DNA of 64,000 nucleotides from Chaetorhynchus papuensis (taxonomy: Eukaryota; Chordata; Aves; Passeriformes; Rhipiduridae): assembly GCA_013396525.1 (NCBI GenBank), contig VWYX01000729.1:186001-250000 (forward strand), written 5' to 3'. How positions within the stretch are numbered: position 1 is the stretch's first letter; every line of letters starts with the position of its first letter. The position numbers and the translations under genes are program-made. The notes beneath the pieces are model-generated. The model had not been told where the DNA came from and searched no databases. It was given only the letters and a program-made list of their open reading frames with translations. Below, piece by piece: positions 9,601-22,700 of this stretch.

Positions 9601-12600
9601 TGCTAATGAAGGATGAAATTGATTTTATCAGGTTTACCCTACACCCTGTTGTAGGTCTTGATATAAAAACAATACTCCATCCCTCCACCCCACCCAAAAC
9701 CCAAAAAACAAGCAAACAAACCAAAAGCAACCAGTGAAACTTAAAAAGCAAACATTAATTTCTCAGAAATTTGCACAGTGAATATTAAACAGAGCCCCAA
9801 AGCACTTCGTTCCTTTGCCCAGAACCAAGTGGGTTTTCTTCCTTATGTGCACTGATTTTTCTGCTGCTTATGCTGGGTTTAACTCCTAAATTGTTTTTCT
9901 AGGCAAGTGGCAGAACAATACACAAAGGAATGATCTCCAAGGGCACAGAAGGATTTTAGGCATCCCCTTGCTGTTGAAGGTCAACCACCCCACCGCCCTT
10001 CATGCCTCTGTCTTGTTACACAGAGGATCTCAAAGCCAAAACTGAGGTTATGTGCTGTTCTTCACGAGACAAAGGTCTGGCTGGGTGCAGTTACAGAGGT
10101 TTATGTTTGCAGTCAGAGGAGAAAGGCAATGAGTCCAAAGATTCTCTGACTTCAAACAAAAATAAAAAGTGTTTGTGGCAGTCCTACGTGGGACACCAGC
10201 TTTAAGCTGTGCCTGCTACATGATGTATACAGAGAGTGAGAAAGCAACTTTCCAGACAAGCCAGAAATCTGATGACTTCTCATGTCTGCTGTACATTTTA
10301 CTGCATATAAATATAGTATAAAACCTTTTAAAGTGCTGCACGTAAGCCATGCTGGCTTTATGCAGCAATACCAAGTTTAAACTCCCGCTAGGATCTTTCT
10401 GTGCAGACTTCCCTAAGGATGAAGGAAGTTGCAATGACACCACTGCCTTTTGCAAACTGCAGCTGGGTTTATTTGCCACTGTGAGCCCGTTTGTTCTGCT
10501 TTGTTGGAGGGGGAGAAGGCCCAGGTAGCTCTGGAGCTCTTCTGTCCCTGTCCTTTGTCTCCACAGACATTGCAGCATTCATGTGATGATCTCCAAATGT
10601 ACTTAGAGAAATTCTGCTTTTCCACAAGGGTTTGTCTGCTCGAGGACTTTGTGCTGCTGGCCACCAGGTTCACTTTGTCACTGCAGTGCAGTGCCAGTTT
10701 TGTTACCTCACCTCATAGGAAAAAGCCAATCCTGCCTCCTGACCCTCTTCCTTTATAAGAAAAGGTTTGTCCAGGCACTGTCCTGGGGCAAATTTTCTCG
10801 GTTAGTCCCCTCCTTTTGTGGATGAGGTGACCCATTCATCATCTGCACCAGGGAAAGCAGATTCCTGGATGTGCTGCTGCTCACTGAGTGCTCACTCAGA
10901 AATTCACCTGAGTGCAAACAAAGCATTTTGAGATCCCGGTGAAGCAGATCCCAGTCTGTGGCAGACCTGCTTAGCTCAGCAGTAAAATAACTTGGTTTGC
11001 AGTGTAAAAGGCATGCTGGGTTCTGCCAGGCTCAGGCACATCTGCAGAGCCCACCACTGGTATTTAATTATCAATTCCCTTGCTGTTTTAGAAACCAGGA
11101 AAGAAACTGGATTGGTGAGATAGGAGTCTACCTCTTTCTCAGCTTTTGTAAAACCTCATCTCTTTCACTCAGTTTTTCTCAGCTCCAAGGTCCTCAAGTC
11201 TCCTCATGCTTCTGGGTGAGGCAGTGCCTACCTGAGCCTCCTCCTCTGATTTGCATCACACTTATTTTTCTGCTTCTGTTTGTTGGGATTCAAAGCATCT
11301 GGTGACATCCAACAACATTTCGGTGTTAATACTTAGGTTCAATAGCTCTTCAAGCTGTACGTCTGGGAGAACAGAGTCCCCAGCTGTTCCCCTGGGCCAG
11401 TCTGTGATCTATCCACAGGGAATATCTAGGGTTGTACTGAGATGTTGTGTCCTTCTGGGATGTAGTTTTAAAGGGAAAGGTGTTAGCTATCATGGAGAAC
11501 CTGAATTTTTAGCACTGTCAGGGTGGAGACAGGGCAGCAGAGCTCCTCTCTAGCCCTCTGAGGTGACATAACCAGCTGCTGTTGAATTCAGGTCTGCCCT
11601 GCAGCTGGACTCACCTCAGGAGCTGCACTTCCATCTATCCCAGTGCAGGAAGTTGATGGTGCTGTGGCTTCCTGGGAACCAGGGTCTGCTTTCATGTTCT
11701 CTGTCACTGTTTGTGAAGCTTCTATTTCTTTGTAGAGGAGTTGAGTCCTTGTTTCAGAAAATACAGGTCTTGACCCTTCCAGTGCTTCACTGCCCTGGCA
11801 AAGAGACCCAGCATTGACATTGGACAGATCCTGCTTAGCTCTGCAGGGGAGAAGGGTTTTCCTGCTGCTGCCCCTTTGGAGCCTGACTCTTTACATGCTG
11901 TTAAGTGCTGGTCTTCAACAAATACCTGGAGAAATTCAGTGGTTTGGATCTATTACTTGAAAAAAATCTGTAGATGGTTAGCTGGTCATCCAAATTGTAT
12001 TGTTGCTACACTTACTAAATATCTAATTATCTCCTTTGGAACATAAGCACCAGACCTGACCTCTGTTTCTCCTACCTGCTGAGGGCAGAGGAAGAGAGTT
12101 AAACAAAATACTCTGATCCTTCCAGGAAATACACATCTGGAGTCGATGGTCTTGCAGAGATGCTGAGCAGCTGCTTGTTTATTAATTCTCTGGAAATCTT
12201 TGTCTTGTTTCCAATAAAACACTTTCTGTCACAGTTTCACTACATTTCCCTTAGACTGGGGCGCTGTTTTTCATTTGTATTCTCTGTTTCCTGGCCAAAC
12301 ATTGCATTACAACCAGGGAAAGCTTGCAGGAATGTAGCAGCATATTGGGGTGGAAAACAAACAATCCAGGGATATTGCAAGTGTTTCCAAAACAAGCAAT
12401 GCACCCTCAGCAGGGTCAGAACCAAAGTTCACCCGAAAAGGAACACAAACACACGATGTTTGGGACAGCACAAGTAAGAAATCCCATACTACGCACTCTG
12501 AATTGTGGGGCAGGGGAGTTCCTGCTCACAGGACAAAAGGGGATGGCCCCTATTAAAATGTGTTTGCAGTGTGTCACTTCTGTCTGCTGACATCAGCCAC

Positions 12601-13429
12601 AGTGAGGTGACCACTCAGACACTCTGCCTTTGCTGCCTTGGGCAAATGTGTTTAATTAAGATACCAAAACCAATGAGAAAGGGATGTTTCTCACATGGCT
12701 AATTACTGAAGTGGAGCCTGTGTTTGTGGAGAATCCTATATTTTAGGGACAAAACACATCATCCCTCCCATGGAGAATTTCTACCTTAGCTGGCAAAAAT
12801 CCTTTAATGTCACACTGCATTATTTTGGATGAGCTGTTGCCAGTTTCTCACTCAGTGCTTTGATATAATGGGATACACCAGATCTTATTATGTTTAAGTG
12901 AGCTGTTAAACCCGGCACAGTTACCTGGAAACACAAATTAGGCTCATGTGAAATATTTACTAATAATATTATCAGTCCAGTAACATCAACTCGGAACTTG
13001 GTGATCTTTCCACATGCTTCCCAGTGATGATTTACATGGGCTTTTTTCCCCCTGGGGATCATCTACCCATCCATTTGCTGTTCCATAAATCAGTTTTTCA
13101 GGAATAAAGTCATCTTTTAAAGGTTATGTTGAGATCTGCTTTGGGGTAAATACCTGTGCATGTGTCGCTATGTGGGAAAAATCCTGCTGGGATTCCTTTT
13201 GTTTGTTCGGGTTTTTGGGGTTTTATTTCAGGTGAAAGACGAAAATGTGGAGGAATTAGAGATGTGTGAATTTCATGTGGAACTCGGCTTCGGAGGGAAT
13301 GCTGAGCTGTGTTTAGGGATGATCCTGGCAGGGGCTGAGCCGGGCACGGAATTTCCTGGGCAGGCAATGCAGGAATGCCCGAGGTGCTGGGATGGCCCGG
13401 GGGCACTGGCATTGCCAGTTTCCTATTAA
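6621..13429. other. Gene-free intergenic DNA downstream of PROS1
   Basis: No recognisable exon, RNA gene or CR1 fragment. The open frames here are under about 120 codons, overlap on both strands and resemble no protein. Low-complexity tracts include an A/C-rich stretch at about 7863-7915 and a C-run at about 7700-7715. Confidence 0.7.
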
Positions 13430-13760
13430 ATCACATCACACGGGGTTCGTTCCTCGCCCCGGACATCCCCAGCCAGCTCCAGCTGCAGAAGGGACGGGAC
13501 CAGCCCGTCGGCGGGGCGGGCAGCGGGACAGAGGGCGCAGCTCCTGCATCTGCACCGAGAGCTGGCCAAACCCAGCTCCAACACCCTCCAAGGCTCGTTT
13601 CCCGTTCTAAAGGTATTTATGTCCTCGCTTCCCGCGGGCTGGGAATGCCGAGGCTCCCGGAGATGCTCCCGGAGATGCTCCCGGAGATGCTCCCGGAGAT
13701 GCTCCCGGAGCACGGGGACGGGAGGGGACGCGCGGTGGCGCTGCGGCACTGGGAGAGCAC
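13430..13760. promoter_or_regulatory. Isolated CpG-island-like segment
   Basis: I count about 30 CpG dinucleotides in roughly 330 bp, with GC clearly above 60 percent, in surroundings where CpG is rare. It contains motifs such as ggcggggcgggc (Sp1-like GC box near 13512) and gacgcgcggtggcg. Its 3' part is a 12-bp tandem repeat. In birds such islands often mark promoters, but no gene start is recognised. A GC-rich minisatellite expansion is the alternative. Confidence 0.45.
13654..13710. repeat. 12-bp minisatellite, unit ctcccggagatg
   Basis: Four perfect copies of ctcccggagatg (13654-13701) plus a fifth partial copy that diverges at cac. It lies within the CpG-rich segment. The identity of the copies suggests recent expansion. 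The unit length keeps a frame open, which explains the long low-complexity open frames there. Confidence 0.95.
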
Positions 13761-13763
13761 CGC

Positions 13764-13950
13764 ACCCTCATCCTCAGCCTCAGCCTCAGCCTCATCCTTA
13801 TCGTCATCCTCATCCTTGCCCTCAGCCTCTTCCTCATCTTCATCCACATCCTCATCCTCGCCCTCCCCGTCCTCCTCATTCGCATCCCTCCTCCTCAACC
13901 CCATCTTCATCCTCCTCCTCTTCCTCACCCTCATCCTCCTCTCCCACAGC
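13764..13950. repeat. Polypyrimidine-biased CTCATC/CTCAGC simple repeat
   Basis: About 190 bp made of degenerate cctcat, cctcag and cttcat units with very few G on the + strand. It directly follows the CpG-rich minisatellite block. The acidic or serine-rich open frames on both strands are by-products of this composition. Confidence 0.9.
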
Positions 13951-16439
13951 CCCCAGGGCAGCTACAACCCCCACGGTATTTTTTTTTTGAAAAAGACCGG
14001 TGCAAAAATGGACATTTCTGCTTTTTTAGTAAACTTTTTTTTTGGTAGAAACGCTGCCAGGAGAAACCGAGCGCAAAGTGAGCCTCGAGAATAGCAGCGG
14101 CACAAAGTGACCAAGTCCTGCCATTTGCAGACTTGTGAGGTTCCATAAACACAGACATAACTTTTTTATTGTCTTAATTTATGGGCAAAGAGGATTTCAC
14201 CCCATGCCACAAAAGGTAGACATTTAGTTTAGATGAACATCTGAAATGGCATTTGAAGATCTCATGAAGTGACTGTAGCACACCTGAAGTAAATCTCAGC
14301 AAATTCATCCTCCCTTCCACAAGTCAAATATCTGTGAATTAAAGGGAATTAAGATGGTGCTGTCCCAGTTTGAAAAATTACAGAGTTTGTAATTATGCAA
14401 GTTTCATAAAATTGGAAAAAACCTCACCCTATGAATTGCAAACGAAGATAAAAGCAAAAAGTTCATTACTGCAGACAGCTGTGATAATCATAAATAAAAA
14501 AAGATATATTTGAAGTATATTAGGCAGAAACTACTTACTTTTCTCTTTTACCCAACCCAAAATATTTCACAAACAAGTATCAGCAATACACTCTGAAGGC
14601 ATTCTCAGGTAAGCAGGTGATCCTTTCCAGTTATGTTTTCAAGTGTCTCTAAAAGGCCTGCTCATTCTTGAAGGTTTTGCAGACAATGCCAGCACCACAG
14701 CACCCAAAAAGTTTTGTGTCTGGCAGTGAAGAGAACCAAAAAAGTTATCTCAAAGTATCGCAACCGCTTGGAGATGCTCATTTACTGTCTTCATTTGCCA
14801 TTCATGATGACAGGAAAACCAAAACAAAACCTCAAATAAACAAAACCACAAAACATCCAAACAAACGAGGTGTGTTCAGGGATCAGAAGTCAGAGTTTAA
14901 GATCCTGTTACGTACAGCTGGATCCCAATTCCCCATTTTTGGTAAAGCTCATCTTTATGTTCAAGTAAGTTGGTCAAAGCTCTCCAGCTAGGAACAACCA
15001 CCCTGTTTCTCAAAAGTAAAGCTGGAAATTAAAATTAAACCTTGACCTAAAATGAGAGTAGCAAGCCCACACATTATTATTATCACCACCACCACTCTCT
15101 GTGCTTAAGATGCCCTGGGATGAGATGAGCACGTCTGCTTTCTCTCAACAGGCATTTGGGGTTCATCTGCACACACAGAGTGTCCAGCCCTGTACCACAC
15201 AGGCAGGAAGGGTTTCACTGCACAGTAGTGGGAGCTTTGTGCTGTTATTGAACACAGCCCTACCTGCTCACAGCTCATAGGAATGTTTGTGTATAGGCTG
15301 TTTATGGCACTGACTGTAAAAACGGAGGGCAAAAAAGGGCCAGATGAAGTAATTTTCTGTGCAGAAACTTGGCAGGTACAAGATGGGCAAAAGGGGTTTT
15401 TATCCTCAAATGTACTTCAGTCCTCCGTGCAAATGGCAGGGTTTGTACCAAGGAATGGGAGTGCTGAAGAAAAGAGATGAAGTGCAGAGCTGTAGGCTTT
15501 TTCCTTGCTTTCCACAGCTCCAGAGGGACTGGAGGAAATGGGATATGAACTGGCTGTTCTGGCTTCTGCTGGTGATCAGGCAGGGACCAGGTGGCTCATG
15601 TATGTCTTAACCAAAAATATCACTTAATCCTTATTTTCCCCCTGAGCACTGGGGACAGGGAGCAGAGCTGAGGCCAGGCCTTTAAAGCAGCCACGCTGAT
15701 ACTACATGGAGGTGGGAACACCAGCTTTCCTCCCAGAAATATTAACCACCAAATGTCTCTCCGACCCTGTTTGATTTTTAGGTGGAATTGCTTCTTCCTC
15801 TCTGCTCCAGCTGGGCAGTGCATGAACCTGAATCAGACTGAAGGAGCTGCTAAGACTTCAAGCTGGGACAGGAGGTGGTCTCCTGTCAAAAATCAAGCAA
15901 AGATAGGAACCCAATATTAACTTCCAACTGGATTTGGAGCAATTATTCATGCAAAAGAACTGTGGCTGGAAATTTGAGCTGTTTTGCTTTGCAATAAGCA
16001 TGGGCTTGGGTTGGGGTTTTTTGTTTTGACTGTAAAAAAGGGATGTTATACCCATTTGGAAATATGAAATTTATACACATTTGTTGTTGCCTGGTTGTCC
16101 TGAAGCCTTTTGGAGGAGCAGAGTCAGACACAGAATAGGATAAAACTTTAAGCCAAGGCTGACTGAAGGGGTAAGGTGCAGCAAGAGGTGACTGATCTTT
16201 GAGTTTCTGCAGAGTTTTTGCACAAGTTGCACCGGTACAACATGGCCCTTACCCCTTGTGCTGTGTTGATTTATTCTAATCCACTTTACTGTCAAACTGC
16301 CCCAGTATCAGCAGTTCCTCAGGACAGCCCCCAGCAATTGGCTCCAACAGGGAATCCCTCCTTCATAAGCATTCCCCCACCTGATACTTCCCAGCTTTTC
16401 TCTCATGGACTTGTCCTTCTAGAATGGTCTTTCTACATT
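13951..16439. other. Gene-free intergenic DNA
   Basis: AT-rich sequence with no recognisable exon. Short low-complexity pieces include an A/C-rich tract at about 14815-14870. Nothing else was identified. Confidence 0.65.
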
Positions 16440-16790
16440 TCAGTAATAAATTGTCCCCATCAGCTTGCTGGCAAACTTCCTGCTTTTGATGTATCCCTCC
16501 AAAAAAATGGTTTTATTGTTAGACTTTGAACCCTTTCTCCTCAGAATCATTTTTGGCCAGCTTCATTATGGCTTCACATTTAGCTTGCCAGATGGTTTAT
16601 TATCTTTTCTGCAATCTCCATTTGGACTCCACTTATCGAAGGGTGTCTTTTATACGTCTAATAACCTCTTTAATTTACTTTTAGCCTTGCTGGCTTCCCT
16701 TCTTGTCCCTGGTTCTGCTAGATTTCAGGAGCGCTGGACTAGACTCCAAACACTCTCTCTGAAAATCATCGAAAGAGGCTAGAATTCATA
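16440..16790 (-). mobile_element. Possible ancient CR1/L3-type LINE internal fragment
   Basis: On the minus strand, broken frames contain pieces such as YIKSRKFASK and a preceding basic stretch with AKSKLKRLL. These resemble the linker between endonuclease and reverse transcriptase of vertebrate CR1/L3 elements, where a YIKSRKPAKQ-like motif is common. Several stops and frame changes show it is long dead. The assignment rests on recalled motifs, so confidence is modest. Confidence 0.4.
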
Positions 16791-19489
16791 TTTATTTTTT
16801 AAAGTGATTTTTCAGTGAAACTGAAAAGTGTGCCCACATTGTAGCAGAAAATAAAGTTCAAAGTAACTTGCTCCCTTTTAGATTCCCCCTTAGAGTCATC
16901 AGAGTTTTCCAGGATGAAAATGGAAGCATCTGCAAAGCTGAGGGAGAACACCTTTCACGTGGGGAACCCCGTGAGCCAGCAAGATTTAAGGATGAGATGA
17001 AGTCCTTCAGTACGCAAAATATCTGCTCACAGGTCCAAAAGGTTTTATCAGATATTATGGAGTGATGCAAGTTGAAAGGATTTAACGTGCTTGGGAAAAA
17101 ACACCGTGCTGTTGATAGTGCAGGAAGCTCTGAGGTGAATAATTCTCAAAGCACGTGCAGGGAGCTGGCAGAGAGTGTGCCCTTAAAACGCTGGTCAAGA
17201 GGGAATGTGTGATTCAGTGAGTCACTCAAGCAGGGAGCTTTCATCTTTGGAGTCCCAGTTTGTGACTTACTTAAGGCGTTAATTATGAATGTCTTGGGTA
17301 TCCATCCCTCACTTAATTAATCTCCACACTTGCGTGGAGTGTGAATCCAGATCACAACCAAAAGCTCTCCCAGCACCGAGAATGGAGGAGAGGGAAAGCT
17401 GCTGCAGGATTTGGGCAGGGTGGGAAGACACCCCGAGCCTGAAGGTGTGCAAACACCTGTGCACCAGAGAGAGGAGAGGATTTGGTTTTTTTCCTCCAGC
17501 AGTGTCTTCCAGCTCTCAGGCTCCTGACTGAAACGGGCACCCTCAGAATGACAGCACAGCAAAACATCCCACCAAAGGAGGTTTTGCAGGTTTTAGTGCC
17601 CCCCTTACTGAAATTCCCCTGGTGAAAGGAAAGGGAAGCTGAAAACAGTAAGAAAGGTCACGTGAAAGTGAGAGAGAACAGAGATAGAGGAAGAACTGGA
17701 TACTAAGAAGAGAAATACATAAAATAGAATTAAAAAATACAAAACTAGACATCGACATGTCAGAGGCAATTAGATTTAATTGCTTCAGAACATGGAATTT
17801 TCTCATAAAGTACATTAAGTGGGGAAACACTGGCAAACACGGTTGGTTTCTCTGCACTACACAGAGCACTCACTAATTAAAAATAAATAAATCAAAACTT
17901 GGATTTCTCTGCACATTCTGGTCTCGTTACCTGTGTAACTTGATTTTTAAAGATTTTTTATGTCCTCTAAAGCTTTTTAAGTTACCATTCTTTTCAACCA
18001 GCTCCAGCATGAACATTCTTCCTCTATGATTAGTCTTACACGTGAATAAAAGGTATAATTCCATAATGAACTCATCGGGTTATGGGAGCTTCTACATCTA
18101 TCATTTATGCAATCCATTTATTACTGAAGGGACAGAGGTGCACACACATTATTGCAAAGCATTACCAACCACTGTAACAACCTCTAAGCATTTTTTAAGG
18201 ACTTTATGGCTCAGTTTTTTCTGCCCACAGTCAAGCTTTAATTAAGACTGTAGTTAACTGAGGCCTCACGGGCTCTGTCTGGGTCATTTTCGATGTGGAA
18301 GCTCATCTGTGTCTATACTCTAGGCTGCTACAGCACAACAATTTTCAGAAGTTAAATTTTTCTAACCAGGGATTATTATATGGAATATCTGACCTCTTTT
18401 TTTCACACCTAAGGATGGAAAAACAATATTTCTCAGATAAGGCAACATTTGTCTGCAGACCCACAGAATTTGGCCCTGAAACTCCAGGTGAAGATCATGC
18501 TTGATGAATAATCACAGGTCCAACCTCAGTCCAACTTCACTCCTGCTCAACATTTGCACCAGATAAAATGTATTTAAAAAACTAATTTAAGCAAAAAATA
18601 TTTCTTCTGAATGAACACATGAATGGTTTTATCATGGAGAGTTTTTTTTCCTGACTGTGAATGCATAAGTTTTACTACTTAGGGTAAAGTTATGGTTTCA
18701 CTATTATTGTTTTAATAGAGACTAAAACAACATTTCCACTTTCTGAGCAGAACCAAATGTGTTTCAGAGGCATCTGTTTATAGCTGTCAGAGGTCTGGCC
18801 TCTCAGCAGGTGTGAAATCACCAATAACTAACATACCTGCAAATTCCAGTCACATTTTTATGTGGAAACAGTCTGGCTGATGATGCAGGAGTGAAGCTTA
18901 GACAAAAGGCAGGGGTTTTTCCACCAAAGGCCTGGCTGGAGTTCAACAGATAACCCAGAACAAATCTCTTTTGCAGAAATACAATTACTGTGAAAGCACA
19001 GTAAAATATATATTTGCCATATCACCCTCAGGGTTGTTGAAGAAACTTGGAAATGTGCTGCTTACTAGCTTAGCACTGGAATTCAAATCGAGCACACCTC
19101 TTTTTATTTCATTAAGGCTTCTGATTTGGCTTTGATTTCCTAACTTTTTGTGACTGACTTTTGAGCAGTGAGCACTTGAGAATGCTGTTATTTTTAGCTA
19201 CTTTTTTTTCCAGTTAAGGTTAAGTAAAACCTAGCTTTCTACATCTAATTTCTTCTCCTTGCTGCAAGCTCTGTGTGTGCAGACACAGATAAAGGATCGT
19301 GGCTTCGTCTCTCACGGACCCAGAGTGCTGCAGAGGAACAATTTCACATGCCATTACCTTTAGGCCTCTTTGGACACAAAAGCATAAAGTTGCAGCTGCA
19401 TTGTAAAATTGCAAAGCTAAAGCGAATCTCAGTTTTTGTTTTACTTGGAACCTCATGGACAATCTTTGGTTCAGATGTCGACCAGAGGA
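16791..19489. other. Gene-free intergenic DNA
   Basis: No recognisable exon or repeat. The open frames are short and look random on both strands. Confidence 0.65.
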
Positions 19490-19769
19490 GGGATCACATA
19501 GTGACAGGACAAGGGGGAATGGCTTCAAACTGAAAGAAAATGGATTTAGGTTGGATTTTAGGAAGGAATTGTTCCCTGTGAGGGTGGGCAGGCCCTGGCA
19601 CAGGGTGCCCAGAGAAACTGGGGCTGCCCCTGGATCCCTTGGAAGTGTCCAAGGCCAGGTTGGATATCCCAGCCTGGGACAGTGGAAGGTGTCCCTGCCC
19701 GTAGCAGGGGGTGGCACTGGGTGAGCTTTAAGCTCCCTTCCAACCAAAGCCATCCTCTGATTCTGTGAT
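19490..19769 (+). mobile_element. CR1 LINE 3' fragment, + orientation
   Basis: Matches the 3' end of avian CR1 retrotransposons in order: tagtgacaggacaagggg, aatggcttcaaactgaaag, ggtgggcaggccctggcaca, gggtgcccagagaaactg, ggtgtccctgccc, then cccttccaaccaaagcc and the terminal ctctgattctgtgat. The element is 5'-truncated, as is typical. It has lost roughly ten bases around 19665 and has no coding capacity. The long minus-strand open frame across it is antisense to the repeat and not a gene. Confidence 0.95.
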
Positions 19770-22700
19770 CATGAATTCATTGGTCTTGAGCCCCTTGTCA
19801 CTCAATACAAGGAGATAAAACACTTTTATGACTTCATCTGGATAGCTAACGTGGCTCCCCAGTCTACACTGGGAGAATAGAAAGGAGAAACTCTTAATAA
19901 AAAATTCATACAAATGAGTAGGTGCTCAAAAAACCCCACAAAAAACAAACCAACAAAACATCACTCACCAAAATGCAACGTTTCAAAGAGTTCAGACAAT
20001 CCAACACAAACACAGACCAAAATTCCACAGTCCCCATGAAAGTTTGCTTTTCTCAAAATCTTTTTTGAGTCTACACCTCTGCCTGTTCTGTGGGCACCAT
20101 GAGGCAGGGAGAGGCGGGTACAGCAGCAGGGTGTTAAGGGTGGCAGCTTAAATAAGAGCCATCATTATGTAAATAGTTTGACAGTCATTTCAGTCGTGTT
20201 TCTTTGTGATGGGGACAGACATCTGATGGCCTTATTGACAGAAAAAAAAATTTTAATAATCTCATTTTTTTTCACCAGCAGGCTATGAATATTCAATAAA
20301 AAAAGCTATTTTCTAAAATATTTTTTATCCCGGCCTTTTTTCCTTCCACATGAAATGAAAATAAAAATGTGGGAAAAGTCGTAGTTGCTTGTTCTATGTT
20401 CCCATTTTCTATCTCTTTTGCTGTGGACTTGAATAATACTAAAACTATTCAATAATCACAAGAAATCCTGGGTGGCAGCCACCAGATCTCACAGCTTTTG
20501 TTCTGCTCTAAATGCTTATCCTTAAGGACTTAAGAAAACACCAGAAATTGGTAGGCACCGCTACTTTATCTGTCATGTTATCCTCTCCTCCGTGACTGTT
20601 TGACACAGAATAAAGGATGGAATAAACTCTACTAGCCTGACACCAGAAGAAGAAGATTGAGTACAAAGTTAATCAGAAAAAAATTACTTTAATTCCTTTA
20701 TCAGACCTGTAATCCTCCAGGACTGGAAGAGCACAGGAACTGAGGTCCATGCTGATGCTCAGCTGCTGCTCCTTAAGATTTATACCTGGGCAATGATGAC
20801 AGATTTGTTGTACCTCTACTGTGCCAACTGAATATGTAAATAGATGAAGGGACATCAATCTAGAATCCACCAGGAACTACAAATATTTAGGAATTATTCT
20901 TACAGCAGTCAGTGGAAGTATTACAACAATTTTAATGGATGTTGTACAAGGTTCAAGGACAGGGAAATAAAATGTTTTGTTCCTGTGGCTACCTTATACC
21001 TATTCTGATGTCTGCTCTAATGTTGGTTTGTGTTTTTTTTCCCCAAGCATTTAACAGGAACAAATATTTGTGTAGGTGCTACACAATTGTGCAGTGGGGA
21101 AATGTTGAATTACAAATTGAACTTCATTCCTGAGAAATTGTAATTACTGCCCAGGAGAGCGTACAGCAAGAAGCTGCTTCCTCTCCGGTGTGGGAACCAG
21201 GAGTGTGCTGTGCACCTGATCAGAAAAAGAGAAATAAATCCCTCACATAAAAGAAAAAAAAATATTAATTCCCACAACCAGAGTACTCACGCAGATTCAC
21301 ACCAGTATGTTTGGGATCTCAGAGTTCTGCACAGATGTCAGAGAGGGGACTGGGATAAGAGGGACCAGTGCCTGGTAATTACGGTTACATGAGCTGACAG
21401 AAAGGAAATTTGAGTTTAGAAACTCTCTCCCAAACCCAGAGGCCAAAAGAACACCTCCTGTTCAGCAGAAACAATTCCTTTCACTTCCACAGTGTGGCTC
21501 CAGGTAACACAGGACACATGCAAAGGGCAGGATCTTGTCTTGCTCTTCCTCAGTGATGTATCAAGAGTTCCACAGATGTGCCACCATTACCTCAAAATAT
21601 TTCAAAAACCCTCAACCAGAAATTCCTGAGATATGCTAAAAAGTAGACCTAAAATCAATAAATGCTTCATTTTTTTAATTTGCCCAACCCCACTCACAGT
21701 ATGCCAAATTCACACGTTTCAAAATCGAGGGGGGGCAAAAATTTTAATAAAAATTGAGGTGAAAAGCAGATTTCAGTGCATGCTGTTAAATTCATGGAGC
21801 CACTCAGCTGTGTCAAGGTGGCACAGCCCAGCTGGATGAGAGCAAGAGCTGAATGGCCAGCCAGAAGTTCCTCTTAAAAGCCAGACCAGCCTGCAGCAGA
21901 GCCTTCATTCTTCCCATCTTCTACCTCAGGCAAAGCCAGCCCAGAGAGAGCAGGAGATTTTGGTTACTGATGTAGACACCAAAGTTCTCTCCCTGAAAAA
22001 GTGCTTCCGTGGAGGTGCATACTGAGCAGCAGCATCCATGGGATCACAGCCTCTGTGTGAGTTGCTGCTTTTCTCTGTGGCTGTGTTGCAGGAGGAGCAG
22101 CAGAAGGGCTCTAACGCAGATGGAGGCCCTTGGAAACCATTCTGATTTACTGGAGTAGCTGCACACAGCGCTGTGGAGCTGCCCCTCACGCTCCTCTGAG
22201 GGCAATCCCATGCTTGGAAAATTCATCTTTCCTTTTCACACCACCTGGGTCAGCACCCCTGAAGGACTGCAGGCTTTTAAAACTCACTCTTTGGAGGGTG
22301 GAGATGTGCAAAGCCAGCTCCAGGGCTCGGTGGGAGTGCTGATGCTGGGCTTTCCACGCAGCAGGATTCCTCGCTCCAGGCCAGCTCCAGCCTCATTAAG
22401 AACAAGTGCTGATTGTACCCGTGCACAGTCACTGAGGAGGAGGATGAGGGCAAGCAAAGACTTCTTAAATCTTTGCCCTTCTTGCATTTCTGTAGAGAAA
22501 ATTTGCATATTGCCTGCCCAGACCAAATTCTTAAGAGGTATTTCAGCTTTTAACTGAGCAAAGTTTCCCAGAGAGCTGTAATCAAGGGGCTTCATCATGA
22601 TGGAGGTGCCTCACTGATGGGAAGCAGACTTCCTGAAACCTTGGAGCGTGTTTGGCCACGAGGAGAAGGAAAACCTGAGTTCCCAAGAACACAGATCCTT

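Noticed and set aside
13375..14094. 239-codon + frame, and several overlapping frames on both strands
   Set aside because: The length comes from a 12-bp minisatellite and a pyrimidine simple repeat; the peptides are low complexity and match nothing.
19220..19753. 177-codon minus-strand open frame
   Set aside because: Most of it is antisense to a CR1 3' tail.
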